From Cervus elaphus (lineage: Eukaryota; Chordata; Mammalia; Artiodactyla; Cervidae), in NCBI RefSeq assembly GCF_910594005.1, contig NC_057831.1, positions 43,792,001-43,856,000 on the forward strand: a stretch of DNA of 64,000 nt, written 5' to 3'. Below, piece after piece: positions 1 to 11,640 of this stretch. Within the stretch, counting starts at the first letter, position 1. Every line of letters starts with the position of its first letter. The position numbers were made by a program, and so were the translations under genes. Under the pieces are notes generated by a model, which saw nothing but the letters and a program-made list of their open reading frames with translations, ran no database searches and had not been told where the DNA came from.

Positions 1-122
1 GATGGACAAGAGTTTGAGTAAACTCCGGGAGTTGGTGATGGACAAGGAGGCCTGGCGTGCTTCAATTCATGGGGTCACAAAGAGTTGGACACGACTGAGT
101 GACTGAATTAAACTGAACTGAA
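1..122 (+). mobile_element. BovB LINE, 3' end
   Basis: This is the terminal piece of a BovB (RTE-type) LINE and starts before the window. It reads through the typical end of the BovB frame and the 'agagttggacacgactgag' motif, and it finishes in the short ctgaa repeats (about 112-122) that serve BovB as a tail. No coding capacity is left here. Confidence 0.85.
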
Positions 123-305
123 CCCACCTGCCAATGTAGGAGACATAAGAGACACAGATTCAATACCCGGGTCAGGAAGATCCCCTGGAAAATTTGGCTA
201 CCCATACCAGTATTCTTACCTGGAGAACCGCACAGACAGAGAAGCATGGTGGGCTATAGTCCATAGGGTTGCAAAGAGTCAGACATGACTGAAGTGACTT
301 AGCTC
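123..305 (+). mobile_element. Bov-tA SINE, 5' truncated
   Basis: A tRNA-Glu-derived ruminant SINE. It starts inside the tRNA part at 'cacctgccaatgtaggaga', continues through 'aagatcccctgg' and 'ccagtattcttacctggag', and ends near 'gacatgactgaag'. It abuts the BovB tail directly, so the two may be one composite or successive insertions. Confidence 0.85.
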
Positions 306-3300
306 TCATGCAAGAGAAGCTAAGATTAACAAAACTATCCTCCAACCTTTTAGGAAACTGTTTCTATTCTTTCAACGGACATTTGCTTTGTTCCTATTGT
401 ACCCAGAGACTGTAAAGAATGTTCTGGATGCATCAAATCTGGATCACACAGTGATTTGGTGTAGGAAAGACTTAAAAAACTCCAAACACTATAACACAAG
501 GTAGAATTACAAAGTGGCACAAGGAAAGTCAAAATAAAGCATGTGGGGCAATCAGAGCCCAAAGCATCTCTGACAGTAGATGGCTGAAACTGCCTTGTTA
601 CAAATCTCCCAAGCAGACAGAATCTAGCTTCCCTTCATAGAGCATTTCAAAGTGCAGCCAACTTAAGTGGAAGCTTATAGCTAAAATGCTGTCCTGGGAT
701 GTCCATGTTGCAAATAAGGGCATAATTTGCTTATTTCTGCCTTTGTTACGGGTATAATCCACACCTGAGGACCACTGGCTGTGCACACCTACCAACAGAC
801 CAACCAAATAAAATATGACCAATATCCTCTCTGCTTGGATCACCATTCAAGTTAACCTCACTAACAGACACCTTATCAAATTCAGGGTCAGACTTCTGCG
901 AGGACCTACATGTAAAAAACATGGTCTATATTCCAAGTGCTGACCCAGGTAACTTTCAAAGAAATGGAACCCAAAAGGTTAAGTCACAAGGCAGTGAGCG
1001 ACAGACCCAGGTTTCCAACCCATGTGTGTCTGATCTCATAAATCGAGATCTTCCTATTACATCAAGGGCCAGCACTTCCCTGGCTTAGTTCACAAGAAGC
1101 AGCTCCTGCCCCCACCCTTGCTGTCCACCCACATCCTCCTACTTAACTCAATCTCTGGTTTTGCCTTCTCTCAACAGCCTTGTCACATGGCTGGTCAAAA
1201 CCAAGCATGACAGTCCCCAAATTCTGATGGGCAGCAATTTAGATCCATGTCATCATGCCCAGCTCCTTCTCAAAAACTGACTTCAAGGGTTCCCTGGAAA
1301 TGGAAAGCACCAAGCCTGATGGTGCCTGATGACAATTTCAATAGACCAGCCAGTAGTCAAGCTCTCCGACTGCCTAAGAGTGTCAAGTTATCCCCAAATA
1401 AGAGAATCCTACATCCCGCCATAGCACAGCCAAGGATGGGGAGGCACTGCCAAATATCTGCTGGGCTGCACAGTTCTCTACCATTTATCTAATAGCTAAT
1501 ATAATATCAAGTGACAGTTTAAACAGGCTACTTTCACCTAATCTGTGCATGCTGTATGCAAAACAGCTCTGACCCTGGCTTCATTCCTTAAAGCATGTAG
1601 GATTTAATTATGTCCCACTGTTATAGAAGTAATGACAAGTTACTTAGTACTTCTAAGACTGATAAATAAAGTCCTTTTGACAAGTGAGCTGACAACCTAC
1701 CTCAGTACAAAGTTGCAATACAATTGTCCCTGTCCCTAAACTCAGGATTTCCTTTCTTAAGTGAAAACAATCCCTCGTCCCTGGACTCTCTTAAATATGG
1801 TACATGCATAGCAATGAGTTTTCTGAAAAGAGGGATTCTTCAGGTGCTAAATGAGATAAATTGACAGAGAGGGAGAGCGTGAGGGAAAGAGAAATAAAGA
1901 GAGGCATCTATGTATTTTATTAACACTGAACTTCAAATAAACATCTGTGGGAGTTTCAATACACTTGACTACACAGCATCATCTTTATGTCACAGCTGAG
2001 GCCTGGATTTGGAGAGTGCAGCTGAGATTTATCTGCAGTGATAAAATTTCCAGTCTCTTTCATTTCACATCCATTTCTCTCATCTCTCTAGAAGGAACAG
2101 TCTCTCCTCCCTCTGTAAGAATCACAGATCTCTTCCCCCCCGCCCCAGGCCCCATTTCCAATCTCTCTTATTTAACTGAGTTTGACATGTCTCTAATACT
2201 TATTTTGAGCTGCCAGTCACCTTGGTCCCATGCCTCACCCCCTCACAGATGGGCATTTGTCATCAGGAAAGAAAGTACGGATATTAATACAGAAATCAGC
2301 AAGGCCCCAAGTACAACAGAGGGAGAGAAAATAAGAGACGATGTCATAAATAACATGTAATGTTCAGTGAAGGAGGAGCTGCTCTCAACTGACTTAAATA
2401 CAACTTCAGGTTTAGATGACTTTTTAAAAAGTCATATAATGCAATGGGAAAAGAAGCAGGAAAAAAACCTGTCACCTAGTGCTATAACTGTCATTAGCAG
2501 CAATGGCATTTCCCTATGTTTTTTGCATCATGGCTTCTCTCTAGAATCCAAGAATTTGACGAGAATTACAAATCTGCATTTGCAAATCTGTGGACCTATA
2601 AAGGACGTCTAATCCAACATCATACTGTATTTGGCCTGCACTGCCTTAAAAACATTTGAATGAATTGACAATGTGAAACTGAAATATTTTACATAAAGTC
2701 CACAACATTTACTCCCCTTGAAAAATGTAAAGGCCTGATAATACTAGGTCAGTGTGACCCCCGGTAACAACTGTTCAATGCTAAACTGCGACTTTTCCCC
2801 TCAATGGGCTATGAAGTGTCCAGTGAACCACACTCTCCACCAGTCCCAACTGCCCTCCACCTGACTACACCACTTGTGCATGATTTGTGGAACCATCAAT
2901 TTCGGACACCTGCCACATACCTCTTCTTCCAAGAAATATTTGTACACACAAAATTCAGAATAAAGGTTCAGGGGTGAATAGAACCCTTGGTATAGATTAT
3001 CGAGGGCTCCATAAGCTTGGCCAAACCACCTCTTTGGTCTTCAGCTTCCTTGTCGGCAACATGAACATGTATGATCATCTTTTAGCTCCCTTTCTCCCCT
3101 TGAATTTAAGTGAAAGACAAAACCACGTTTTAAATGAATTCTGATGATTAGTATAGAAAGCTCAAAGTTTCAAAAAACATTTTTTTATTCTGTAGACCAA
3201 CAAGGGAGGCACTACCAATGGCACATTCAAAGACTCCATGGGGAAAATTGGCAAATCTTTAGATACACGCTTGCTCCAAGTAATCATCCGTCCTTCTCTC

Positions 3301-3640
3301 TGAGTCATGGAGGGCCCATTTTGCACAACAAGCAATCATCTGCAGTTTCTCTAAGGAGCAGGGAGCACAGGAAAGCTGTGGGATAGGAAATCCAACCAGA
3401 GAAGTCTCTCAGCCCACAATGCCGGTATATGGGTTCAGGAAGAGAACTGGCGCTCCAGGACTAAATCCTGAGTGAGAAGCTGATAACGTGCTTCAAATTG
3501 CTCTGCTGGGCCTCCGTCTTCACTCCCTTCCCCAAAATAGTATAAATAGGGCCTAAGTACAAATTAAGCCACTCACATGACGGCCAGTGTCTTGCGGTCA
3601 GTATCACAGTGGAGACATACAAGAAAAGCTGTATTTTGTC
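306..3640. other. Unique sequence, no gene or clear repeat seen
   Basis: This 3.3 kb stretch holds only short open frames (up to 137 codons at 1947-2360) without recognisable domains, splice context or codon bias. A purine-rich run lies near 1865-1905. I see no repeat family I can name. Confidence 0.5.
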
Positions 3641-3649
3641 CTCCTACTT

Positions 3650-3745
3650 ACAGAGTCATAGGCTTTTAGAGGCAGAAGGGACTTTAAAGGGGCCCTGATG
3701 CAAGCCTCCAGTTCTCCAGGGGAGGGAAAAGATTTAATCCAAGAA
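3650..3745 (-). repeat. Possible CORE-SINE relic (MIR3-like)
   Basis: The pattern 'ttttagaggcagaagggac' followed by 'tccagttctccaggggaggg' resembles the degenerate MIR3-type CORE-SINE (tag-agctggaagggacc ... gaggaaac). It is short and weak, so the family is uncertain. Confidence 0.35.
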
Positions 3746-3774
3746 ACAGGGCAACATATCTCTGCTACAGGCTG

Positions 3775-3820
3775 CTCTGTGTGTGTGTATGTGTCTGTCT
3801 GTCTGTCTGTCTGTCTGTGT
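3775..3820. repeat. (TG)n/(TCTG)n microsatellite
   Basis: A compound simple repeat: a TG run around 3776-3793, followed by about six TCTG units to 3818. Tetranucleotide arrays of this kind are often length-polymorphic. Confidence 0.9.
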
Positions 3821-3894
3821 CCCCATTTGTAGCATAGTGTGGGCTATAGAACAGACTGCCTGCACTCCAAGCACGGGGCACCCCCCACATTACC

Positions 3895-4060
3895 TGAGTC
3901 CCCTGATTCCTTTGATTCTCTTCCTTCAACTGTAAAAATAGGGACAATGGTAGTACTTATAGGATTGTGCAAGGATAAATGAGATGACTCATGTAAAGCC
4001 CTTGGAACAAGGCCCAATAATTAGGACTAACCACATGCTAACTCATTATTTATTATCAGT
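3895..4060 (+). repeat. MIR relic
   Basis: This shows the 3' half of a MIR: 'ttcaactgtaaaaataggga' (MIR 'cctcatctgtaaaatgggg'), 'gataaatgagatgactcatg' and 'aaagcccttggaacaaggcc', in the right order and spacing. Confidence 0.65.
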
Positions 4061-4189
4061 TTTGCTTCTGAGCAGAATTAAGTGGAAACCAGTGTGGGGT
4101 ACAGTCAGGTGGATCTTGGGTTCTACTTGGGGAGCCTCTATGCACTCACTATGGGAGACTGAGCAAGTAGCTTGACTTTCCTGAGACTT

Positions 4190-4436
4190 GTGTGTATGTG
4201 TGTGTGTGCACATGTGTGCACACGTGCTCAGTCGTGTCCAACTCTTTGCGGCCCCATGCACTGTAGCTGGCAGGTTCCTCTGTCCGTGGAATTTTCCAGG
4301 CAAGAATACTGGAGTGGTTGCCATTTCCAACTCCAAGGGATCTTCCGGATCCAGGGATTGAACCCTCTTCTCTTGCGTCTCCTGCACTGGCAGGCAGATT
4401 ATCTCATTAAAACCACTAGCACCACATGGGAAGCCC
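4190..4436 (-). mobile_element. Bov-tA SINE with TG/CA tail
   Basis: A full-length minus-strand Bov-tA. The tRNA head is at the high-coordinate end ('accacatgggaagcccc', 4420-4436). The body carries 'aggcaagaatactggagtgg', and the tail has become a (TG)n/(CA)n run at about 4190-4225. It is flanked by 9-bp direct repeats, ctgagactt, at 4181-4189 and 4437-4445. The flanks (about 4090-4180 and 4446-4530) look like a split MIR, weakly. Confidence 0.9.
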
Positions 4437-4654
4437 CTGAGACTTAATTATTGGTTCATAAAATGCTGAGAGAATTACATGAATAATATGCGTGGAAATG
4501 ACAAGCCCTAGCTCCAGCATGTGTAAGTGCTAAAGATAAATAGTTCCAATAATTAACCATTAATATTATCATCAATTTTTGAAAACTTTTCAGCTGGATG
4601 CCACATCGACTGAATCTTGGAATCCCCTCTTTCTCCACAAATCAGCACCAATGA

Positions 4655-4885
4655 CAATGACTACTATTTGCTAAGTGCTTTTCTCTGCAAGGCACTGTGC
4701 CACATGCATTGCACATATTGATTCACTGAATCCCCATGATGACACTCTGAAATAGCTCATGGAATCATTATCCCCATTTTACAGATAAGGAGACTGAAGC
4801 TTGGAAAAATAAACTTAGCCAAGAGCACGCAACTAATAATTGGAAAAATTCTAGAATTTAGAACCAGGCATCAGGCCCTGCAGTT
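4655..4885 (-). repeat. MIR relic
   Basis: It reads as the reverse complement of MIR: 'tgctaagtgctttt', 'ggcactgtgccacatgcatt', 'ccccattttacagataagga', 'gactgaagcttgg', 'gccaagagcacgcaacta'. It is nearly full length and well ordered. Confidence 0.8.
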
Positions 4886-5292
4886 GTTTTACTGGCTCCA
4901 CAAGGAAATAAAATCCATCCTCCTAATAAGTGTTGTAGTTGGCTACTTCTCCTCAAGGTTTGGAAATAAATGCACAGAGAGATTTAAATGATAAATTAAG
5001 CTTAATTTATTTCATGAAATAAAAAAATACTGATGAAGTGTTTTCTGACAAACATGACACATACCGGCATGTGGAATAGTAAGTGCACCAAATCAAATAA
5101 TCTACCCTAAACCATCAAAGTGCCACTTGGAATTTTGTCCTTGTCAAAATAAATGGCTTCTCTTTGTTGAGCACCTATGTCATGCAGGGACCATCTAAGA
5201 GCCTTTGAAATGTCGTGTAAACTTAATGTCATACAGGTGTGAAAACATCAAGTCAGGACTAGCCTGGAATCTCTCTAAGTCCAACTAACTCC

Positions 5293-5390
5293 ATGTCCTA
5301 TGTGTCAAGACGGAATGCAAGAGGTTTACAGGGAAAGTCCTAGAAATGTCCTATGTGTCAAGACGGAATGCAAGAGGTTTACAGGGAAAG
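5293..5390. repeat. Perfect 45-bp tandem duplication
   Basis: A 45-bp unit beginning 'atgtcctatgtgtcaagacg' occurs at 5293-5337 and again at 5346-5390 with no mismatch. The copies are separated by the 8 bases tcctagaa (period 53). It belongs to no repeat family I know. The identity implies a recent local duplication or an assembly artefact. Confidence 0.95.
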
Positions 5391-5683
5391 AGGTAGGGAA
5401 AGCTGCCTACCTTCCAGTGTGGGCTCTTCATCTCACTAGCTCTTCAGCTTTGGGAAGTTAATCCCTCCATGCTCCCATCCCTCCTCCTATAACACGAGAA
5501 AAACAATCCTCCCAAGAATAATGACATGTAAGTTGCTTAGGGAAGAACTACTCAAAGTGTGGCCCATGGACCATGTCAGTCCTCATCAGTGAATGATCAG
5601 ATAAATACTGAAACTGACCTTCTGAGAGACTCATTCTTATGGCTACTAACCCCAATGATGAAAAATGCAGCTTGTACACTCTC

Positions 5684-6222
5684 AGTTCAGTTTAGCCGCT
5701 CAGTTGTGTCCAACTCGCTGTCCCTCCATGGACTGCAGCACGCCAGGCTTCCCTGTCCATCACCAGCTCCCAGAGCTTACTCAAACTCGTGTCTATCGAG
5801 TTGGTGATGCCATCCAAGCACCATCATCCTCTCTCATCCCCTTCTCCTCCTGCCTCCAATCTTTCCCAGCATCAGGGTCTTTTCCAATGAGTCAGTTCTT
5901 TGCATCAGGTAGCCAAAGTATTGGAGTTTCAGCTTCAGCATCAGTCCTTCCAGTTTTCAGGGTGATTTACTCTAGCACTGACTGGTTTGGGATTGACTGG
6001 TTTGATCTCCTTACAGTCCAAGGGACTCTCAAGAGTCTTCTCCAACTCCACAGTTCAAAAGCATCAATTCTTCAGTGCTCAGCTTTCTTTATGATCCAAC
6101 TCTCACATTCATACATGACTACTGGAAAAACCATAGCTTTGACTAGAAGGATCTTTGTCAGCAAAGTAATGTCTATGCTTTTTAATATGCTGTCTAGGTT
6201 TGTCATAGCTTTTCTTCCAAGC
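5684..6222 (-). mobile_element. BovB LINE 3' fragment
   Basis: About 540 bp of the BovB 3' end on the minus strand. It starts (on the plus strand) at the tail 'agttcagtttagccgctcag' and runs back through the C-terminal coding part to 'tcatagcttttcttccaag', where it is 5' truncated. The 207-codon open frame on the opposite strand (5665-6288) is only the antisense of this element. Confidence 0.9.
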
Positions 6223-6780
6223 CATTTTATAAAAATTTTTATTAATTGTCATCATATTTTAATAGGGCAACAGTCTATGACATATTGAAATTTTTTAAGG
6301 AAAATAAAAAGGAAGGGGTGTTCCTTTTCCACAATCAATTTAAGAAGCACCAGTGTAGATGCTTACCTGTTATGTTAAAGTTCTCAGTAAACATCATTAA
6401 TATCAGTATTAAGGATATCACTATTTGCTACACTGTTCCTCTACTTCCTAGAGAGGTAGTTAAAAATTTAACCAGCATGAAGAAGATAAATACCCGAGAC
6501 ATAGGATGCTGGTAACTTTACTGGCCAGAGCTTGACTCGTTTTAAGATCTGGTCCATGATATATGGGGAGAGACCATGAGGAAGTTCTGAGGATTTTGCT
6601 GGACCAGCTCAGTGGACTTCCAAGATGCCCAGGAGTAGAAATGGTAGAAAATAACTTAACCCCTCAATTTTTCCCCTGCATTCCATGTACAATATTCTCC
6701 TATTTTCCAGTTATATAATCCTTTACCTTTACCTTTCCCTGGTCTTCTCCTTTCCCTTACAGATAATATTTGATGGGGTT
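6223..6780. other. Unique AT-rich sequence, no gene seen
   Basis: This stretch has no recognisable exon and no repeat beyond the neighbouring BovB. The short frame at 6246-6515 has no domain character. Confidence 0.4.
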
Positions 6781-6784
6781 CACT

Positions 6785-6990
6785 AGAACATTAAAGCAAA
6801 AATAAACCTGGATTGGAAATCCCAGTTCTCCACTTACTGACTCCAAAAACTTAGGTGCATTACCTATTTTCTGGGATCCTGGATTTCCCATCTGAATAAC
6901 TGAGATGACAGTGTCTACCTTAGAGTCAAAGTTAAAGAGGGCATCATACTGAAAAGCCCTAACAGACTCCTTTGGCCATCTCCATTCTCC
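6785..6990 (+). repeat. MIR relic
   Basis: Core MIR order is visible but eroded: 'cagttctccacttactgact', 'cttaggtgcattacct', 'tttcccatctgaataactga', 'gatgacagtgtctacctt'. Confidence 0.6.
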
Positions 6991-8210
6991 TCTGCAAAGC
7001 AGGTGATGCAATAGTTGGTAGAGGTAGGTGGGGAGAGGAAAATGATGAAAGTCTGAGAACTACATCAATAGAGTCATTTTACTCTTATTATTTATTTAAA
7101 ACCAAGACTCCAGAATGTCTCTTAGACTATAGGGGAAAAATAACAAATATAAAAGCCAAACACTTTCATATCATTGCCAAAAAAAAAAAGAGAAAGTCTC
7201 AGTAAACAAGGCCATTTGACTGAAGACCTGAGAGGAACATTCTATATTAAACAATTGCTGGATGAAGTACAAGCTGCCCTGGAGTCTATAAGGGAGGTGT
7301 GTTGGTCTGGAATGGGGTTTTCAGGAAGACACCAACATGAGAAAGGGGCTCCCCACTCAACAATCAGCCACCCACCATGCAGATAGAGTGCTTTTGGTGA
7401 AGTGAAACAGAGGAACTGAACTATAAATTAACACTAATAACCTATTGATGAGGACAACAGACCACTGACCAACCTAAGTGACTCTAATAGAACAGAATTA
7501 ACTGCTACACAATAGTGTTTAATGAAAACAGTTGCTATTTGATTGGTTGTGTCTTTGTAGTAAGCCCAAACTTTTGGTTTCAGTGAGAACTGGGGAGACC
7601 AGATGAATTCACCTACATAAAGGTATCCAATGCATCCAAAAGTTCCCAACCCACCCCTAAACCCTAAGGCAAAAATAGCATCTCTATCAGAAAATACAGT
7701 TCTCACTGGGAACATCATTTATAATGGCTGATGCCACCAGTCTGGGAGAGGTTTACATTCGGTGTAAATAAGGTAGATTTGAGAAGTTAATGAGTTCCAC
7801 TACCCAAGCTGTTCCTTATTAATTCATACAACTTGAAGACATCTACTAAAAATAATACCTTTTGAGTCATATACCATCTTTATGGAGATCGTTAATATTT
7901 CCCCATAATAGAGCAGTTACCTGCTCTATTATAATAGAGCAGTCTCATTACTTCCCTTGATCACCTTCACGCTCTTGACCCACAACACTGGCTCATCCAC
8001 AGTTCTTGCTTATGTTCAAACTGCCCTCAGATCCCACTAGCCTTCCTTTCTTCAAGTGACGGTCACCTCTACACAACCTTAGAGAAACTTGATGAGAAAG
8101 CTGTCCTCCTCACCCTCTCTCTTTCCAGTCTCAAATTCACAGAGTAGACTGGGATGAAGGCAAAAAGGAGGAGGACTCTTAAACCAGCATGAATACCAGC
8201 CTGTGAAGCC
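6991..8210. other. Unique sequence, no gene seen
   Basis: I see no exon or classifiable repeat here, apart from the inverted-repeat cluster at 7905-7942 listed separately and an A-run at about 7181-7191. Confidence 0.4.
7905..7942. repeat. Alternating inverted repeat (hairpin/palindrome)
   Basis: The 12-mer ataatagagcag (7905-7916) is followed by a ttac loop and its exact reverse complement ctgctctattat (7921-7932). The 12-mer then recurs at 7931-7942, so 7921-7942 is a perfect 22-bp palindrome. Either a 12-bp stem with a 4-nt loop or a cruciform can form. Confidence 0.95.
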
Positions 8211-8214
8211 TTGG

Positions 8215-8515
8215 CCCATTCATTCATTCATTCCCTCGCTCTTCCTTTCAACAGTTCTTGAGTGCCTGCTCAGTGCTAGGCACGAGGCAAGATACTCAGG
8301 ATGCACAAGGCAAGATACTCAGGATATAAAGAATGAGCTCTGGTCTCTGCAGGGATGCAGATAACTGAGTAAGAAGGCAAATGCAAGGCTCAGTGGGAAG
8401 AAACAGGGGGGAAGTCTGCTCAACTCCAGAGAGTTAGACAAGGAAGCTTTTGTGAGCTGGGTCTGGAAGAAGGAGGAGGACTTGCCTGTGGATGAGAAGG
8501 CAGAAGGCACAGGAA
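8215..8515 (-). repeat. L2 LINE 3' relic
   Basis: It matches the reverse complement of the L2 end: 'cattcattcattcattcc', 'ttgagtgcctgctcagtgct', 'aggcacgaggcaagatactc', then 'agacaaggaagcttttgtga' typical of the upstream L2 part. A small internal duplication of 'ggcaagatactcaggat' lies at about 8286-8325. Confidence 0.65.
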
Positions 8516-8559
8516 AGCTCCTATGAAAGGGCAGAGCCTTGCTCTACTTCATCCTTTAC

Positions 8560-8632
8560 TCCATACCCTCAGCAACAGCACGGAGCCTGGCATGCAGTAT
8601 GGACTCTATACCCAGTGAGTGAATGAATTAGC
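8560..8632 (+). repeat. L2 LINE 3' tip
   Basis: A short match to the L2 terminal pattern: 'gcacggagcctggcatgcag' followed by 'gtgagtgaatgaatta'. Confidence 0.5.
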
Positions 8633-8989
8633 AGCACAAAGGGATTCCCAGGAGAATCTAATCACTCATTTCCCATCAGTCCCTTAGCCAGAGAGATGGT
8701 GAGTCCCTTCCATTCCTTTTGTGGCCATTCAATACAGAAGTTGTTTCATGCTTTCCTCTCTAAGGGATCCCTGATTCCATTTCGTATGTTGTACGACACC
8801 TCCTCCTTGTTCCCAGCTGCCTGTCACAAACCGAACAGGAAGAAAAGGCTCCCCAAGAACAAAGCTTGTATGTGACCCTTCAAATGACCAAGATGCCTAG
8901 TGAGCCCACTGTGGATGGGGGCTGGGATGCAAGCACAGTTGTGGCCCAGCCCTGTGTTCAGAAAACACAAGGTACATAATGAGGAAGGA

Positions 8990-9178
8990 CCTCTCGGTCT
9001 TCATACTATTGACACTTTGGGCCAGGTCACTCTTTGTTGTAGAGGACTCCCCAGTGCTTTGCTGGATGTTTGGCAAAATCCCTGGCTTCAACCCATTAGA
9101 TGCCAGTAGCAAGCCCCCATTCTGGGAAATAAAAAATGTCTCCAAACATGGCCAAGTGTCCCTGGGTTGGGAGACAGT
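8990..9178 (-). mobile_element. MER20 DNA transposon relic (hAT, non-autonomous)
   Basis: It reads as reverse-complement MER20: 'ctattgacactttgggccag', 'tctttgttgtagaggactcc', 'gctggatgtttggcaaaatc', 'agatgccagtagcaagcccc', 'aaaaatgtctccaaacatgg'. The copy is nearly full length (about 190 of 219 bp). It is a dead element from early mammalian evolution. Confidence 0.85.
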
Positions 9179-9529
9179 CAAAACCTTTATACATGATAGC
9201 TTTTTTATAATCCATCTCTCTGGGTATCTTCAGGAGTCCAATATACAATCTTAGAAGACCATCAGAGAATCCCAGTGTGCAAATAATGACCTTGGAGCTT
9301 TCCCAGCTCAACACAGATTCTGCCTGTGGAGAAATTGAACTCAAAGAGAAGAAGTGGCAATTTGAAGGTCCCACCATCCGACAGTGGTAGAATAAGCCTC
9401 AGACAAGAATCTTTCTTGTCCTTCAATCTTTCCACCACACCAGGATTCTACATGACACTTTTTTTGAGGCTTCTAAAAACAAAGAAAATTAACCATGATT
9501 TAGCAGCAATAACAAATCATAATAACAGT

Positions 9530-9660
9530 AATAATAATACAAACTAACACTCACAAAATAATTACCATGCATCAGATACTTTTCTAAGAACCTGGCTGCA
9601 TTTTCTCATAACATTTTGACATGACAATTGCAAAACTCTTATGAGGTACAAGAAGAATCA
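9530..9660 (-). repeat. Possible MIR relic
   Basis: A weak resemblance to reverse MIR: 'accatgcatcagatactttt', 'taagaacctggctgcatttt', 'ttatgaggtac'. Confidence 0.35.
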
Positions 9661-10104
9661 GATATGACTTAGTGCCTGGAAAACAGCAACATACTACCAG
9701 CTCTACTTTTAAAAATGAGGGGCAGAAGCCAAAGGCAAAAAATCTTTAAGGACTACAAATCATGTTCATGGTCCCAGAGCAGGCCAAGAGCAGAGAAAGA
9801 GCTCACAGCTTCTGACACCTCTTGCCTTTCTACTCAGTCATCTGTTCACAGGGCTCTCCCTGCTCCTGGGGACCCATCTCCCAGGGACCACTACCCTGAC
9901 TGTCCTCCTGATCTGAGTCAGCTGCGCTCCACCCTCTGCCCTTTCAGGTCACACCCTCCTCTGACATTCACATCTTTGACTCACATTTGTTGATGGTCTT
10001 CAGCAGCTGATGTAGTCCATCTGATCTCACTTATTAAAGTGTTTGCTGAACTTCTCCTATAAGCCAAGCTGAAGGCTCATTGGGTAAAGGGAAACTAATA
10101 GTAA

Positions 10105-10285
10105 TCTATTTCTTTTTCAGCACTTGTCAAGATTGGCTATTGTCTGTTGATTCTGTCCTCCTTTCTACTGGATAAGAAGCTCAGAGAAGGTATGGACATG
10201 TCTGTTTCAGCCATTCTTGCATCCTCTGTGCCATGTACAGAACAGATGCTCAACTAATGCTTGTGAAACCAAATTCAGTTGATGT
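10105..10285 (+). repeat. L2 LINE 3' relic
   Basis: It shows the L2 terminal order: 'ggataagaagctcagagaag', 'tggacatgtctgtttcagcc', 'gtacagaacagatgctcaac', 'taatgcttgtgaa'. Confidence 0.6.
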
Positions 10286-10299
10286 AACAGCTTCTCTGG

Positions 10300-10460
10300 G
10301 ACAGGTACATTTCAATATTTAATAGTACAGTATTTGATCTCACGAAAACCTTTCATGAGCTATTTCGCCAGTTTAATGATAATAAAAACCTAGGAGCAGA
10401 GATCTTTAAGTGATTTGTTCAAAGTCACACAGGTGGCCAGTAGAATTGTCCCAGCAACAG
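10300..10460 (-). repeat. MIR relic
   Basis: Reverse MIR with 'agtgatttgttcaaagtcac', 'acaggtggccagtagaattg' and preceding 'tcatgagctatttcgccag'. Confidence 0.55.
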
Positions 10461-10504
10461 GCCAGAAAGAGCATGTAGTCCGCAGTGAATATATATGCAA
10501 CTCT

Positions 10505-10735
10505 AGAGAGGCTAAACAGAGCGGTGGTTAAAAACACAGACTCCAGAGCCAGACTTCCTGGTCCATCACTTACTGTGTGATCCAGGACCAGTAACTCTGC
10601 CTCATTTCCCTCATGTGTATAATGCAGGTAATTAAAATACCTACCCTGAAATGTTATTGTGATGATCAAATAAGTCAATATACACAAAGTGCTTCAAACA
10701 TTGCCTGGCACGTAATGGTAGCACTTTACTAATTT
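10505..10735 (+). repeat. MIR, near full length
   Basis: One of the best MIRs in the window: 'gagcggtggttaaaaacaca', 'gactccagagccagacttcc', 'ccatcacttactgtgtgatc', 'atgttattgtgatgatcaaa', 'caaagtgcttcaaacattgc', 'ctggcacgtaatggtagcac'. Confidence 0.85.
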
Positions 10736-11640
10736 CATAATAAAGGAGAGAGAAGGAAGAAGCAGATGTACACACACGTACACACACCAGTTAGACAACA
10801 GTGTAAGAGTGAGTCAAGAGTAGTGCAGTGAAGAAGTATCACAGGGGGAAATAATCCTTCTCTCCCCACAGGAAATCACACCTTGCATTCAGGCTTTTGT
10901 GATTCCATTTAGAGTTGAAAGAATACATCCTTGTCTCTCACATAAGCCACCTTTTTCTTTTTACTAGCCTTGAATTCAATTTAGCTTTATATGCTGCTTA
11001 CCAAAAAAGAAAAAAAATGCTATTCCAAAATACCTTTGAGTGGATGATAGAGGGGCAAAGGCACATGCACAGATACATAAAAGTGGTTACTCCTGCATCA
11101 TGCTGCTACCCTGCGTGAAACTGACTAGGCAGAGTCCTGTAGACATAGCTTCAGACGACTGGAAGAGATTGGGGCAATGAGGGACTTGGTGACAGGCCGC
11201 TTAACTCCAACTTACAGTCATTTACTGCTACATTTAGGCTGCTTTCAGGTCGATTTTCTTTCAGAAAATACCTTTCATATCAAAATGGCAAAGTTCTAGC
11301 TCGGAAGCCTTAGGATGGTGAGTGATCCATTGTGCCTTCATCTTCCTAAACACATGGGTGAGCAGAGTCTTGGACAGCTTAACAATGTCATAACATAAAT
11401 AAATAATTATGTAGCTATCTGCTGGACATGCAAAAAATATATTTCTAAACAGCAACAACAAAAAAAGAAGCCTCATTACTTCTCCCAAGGAATAACTCAA
11501 AAATCAGTTATGAAATCTTTTTTCCCCTCAAGATACTGAAGATGCAGAGAAAAGAAGCCCCAATATTTATATTCCAGTTTGTTATTCTAAACTCAGAAGT
11601 TGGACTTGATCTATCTTCAATAAACACATTAAATAGTAAA
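10736..11640. other. Unique sequence, no gene seen
   Basis: There are A-rich patches, including an A-run near 11009-11019, but no exon or repeat that I can name. Confidence 0.4.

Noticed and set aside
5548..5640. 'ctactcaaagtgtggcccat' as a MER5A element
   Set aside because: The first ~20 bases fit but the rest diverges, so a family call would not be safe.
5665..6288. 207-codon open frame on the plus strand
   Set aside because: It is the antisense of a BovB 3' fragment. Related antisense frames occur over the BovB at 58721-59113.
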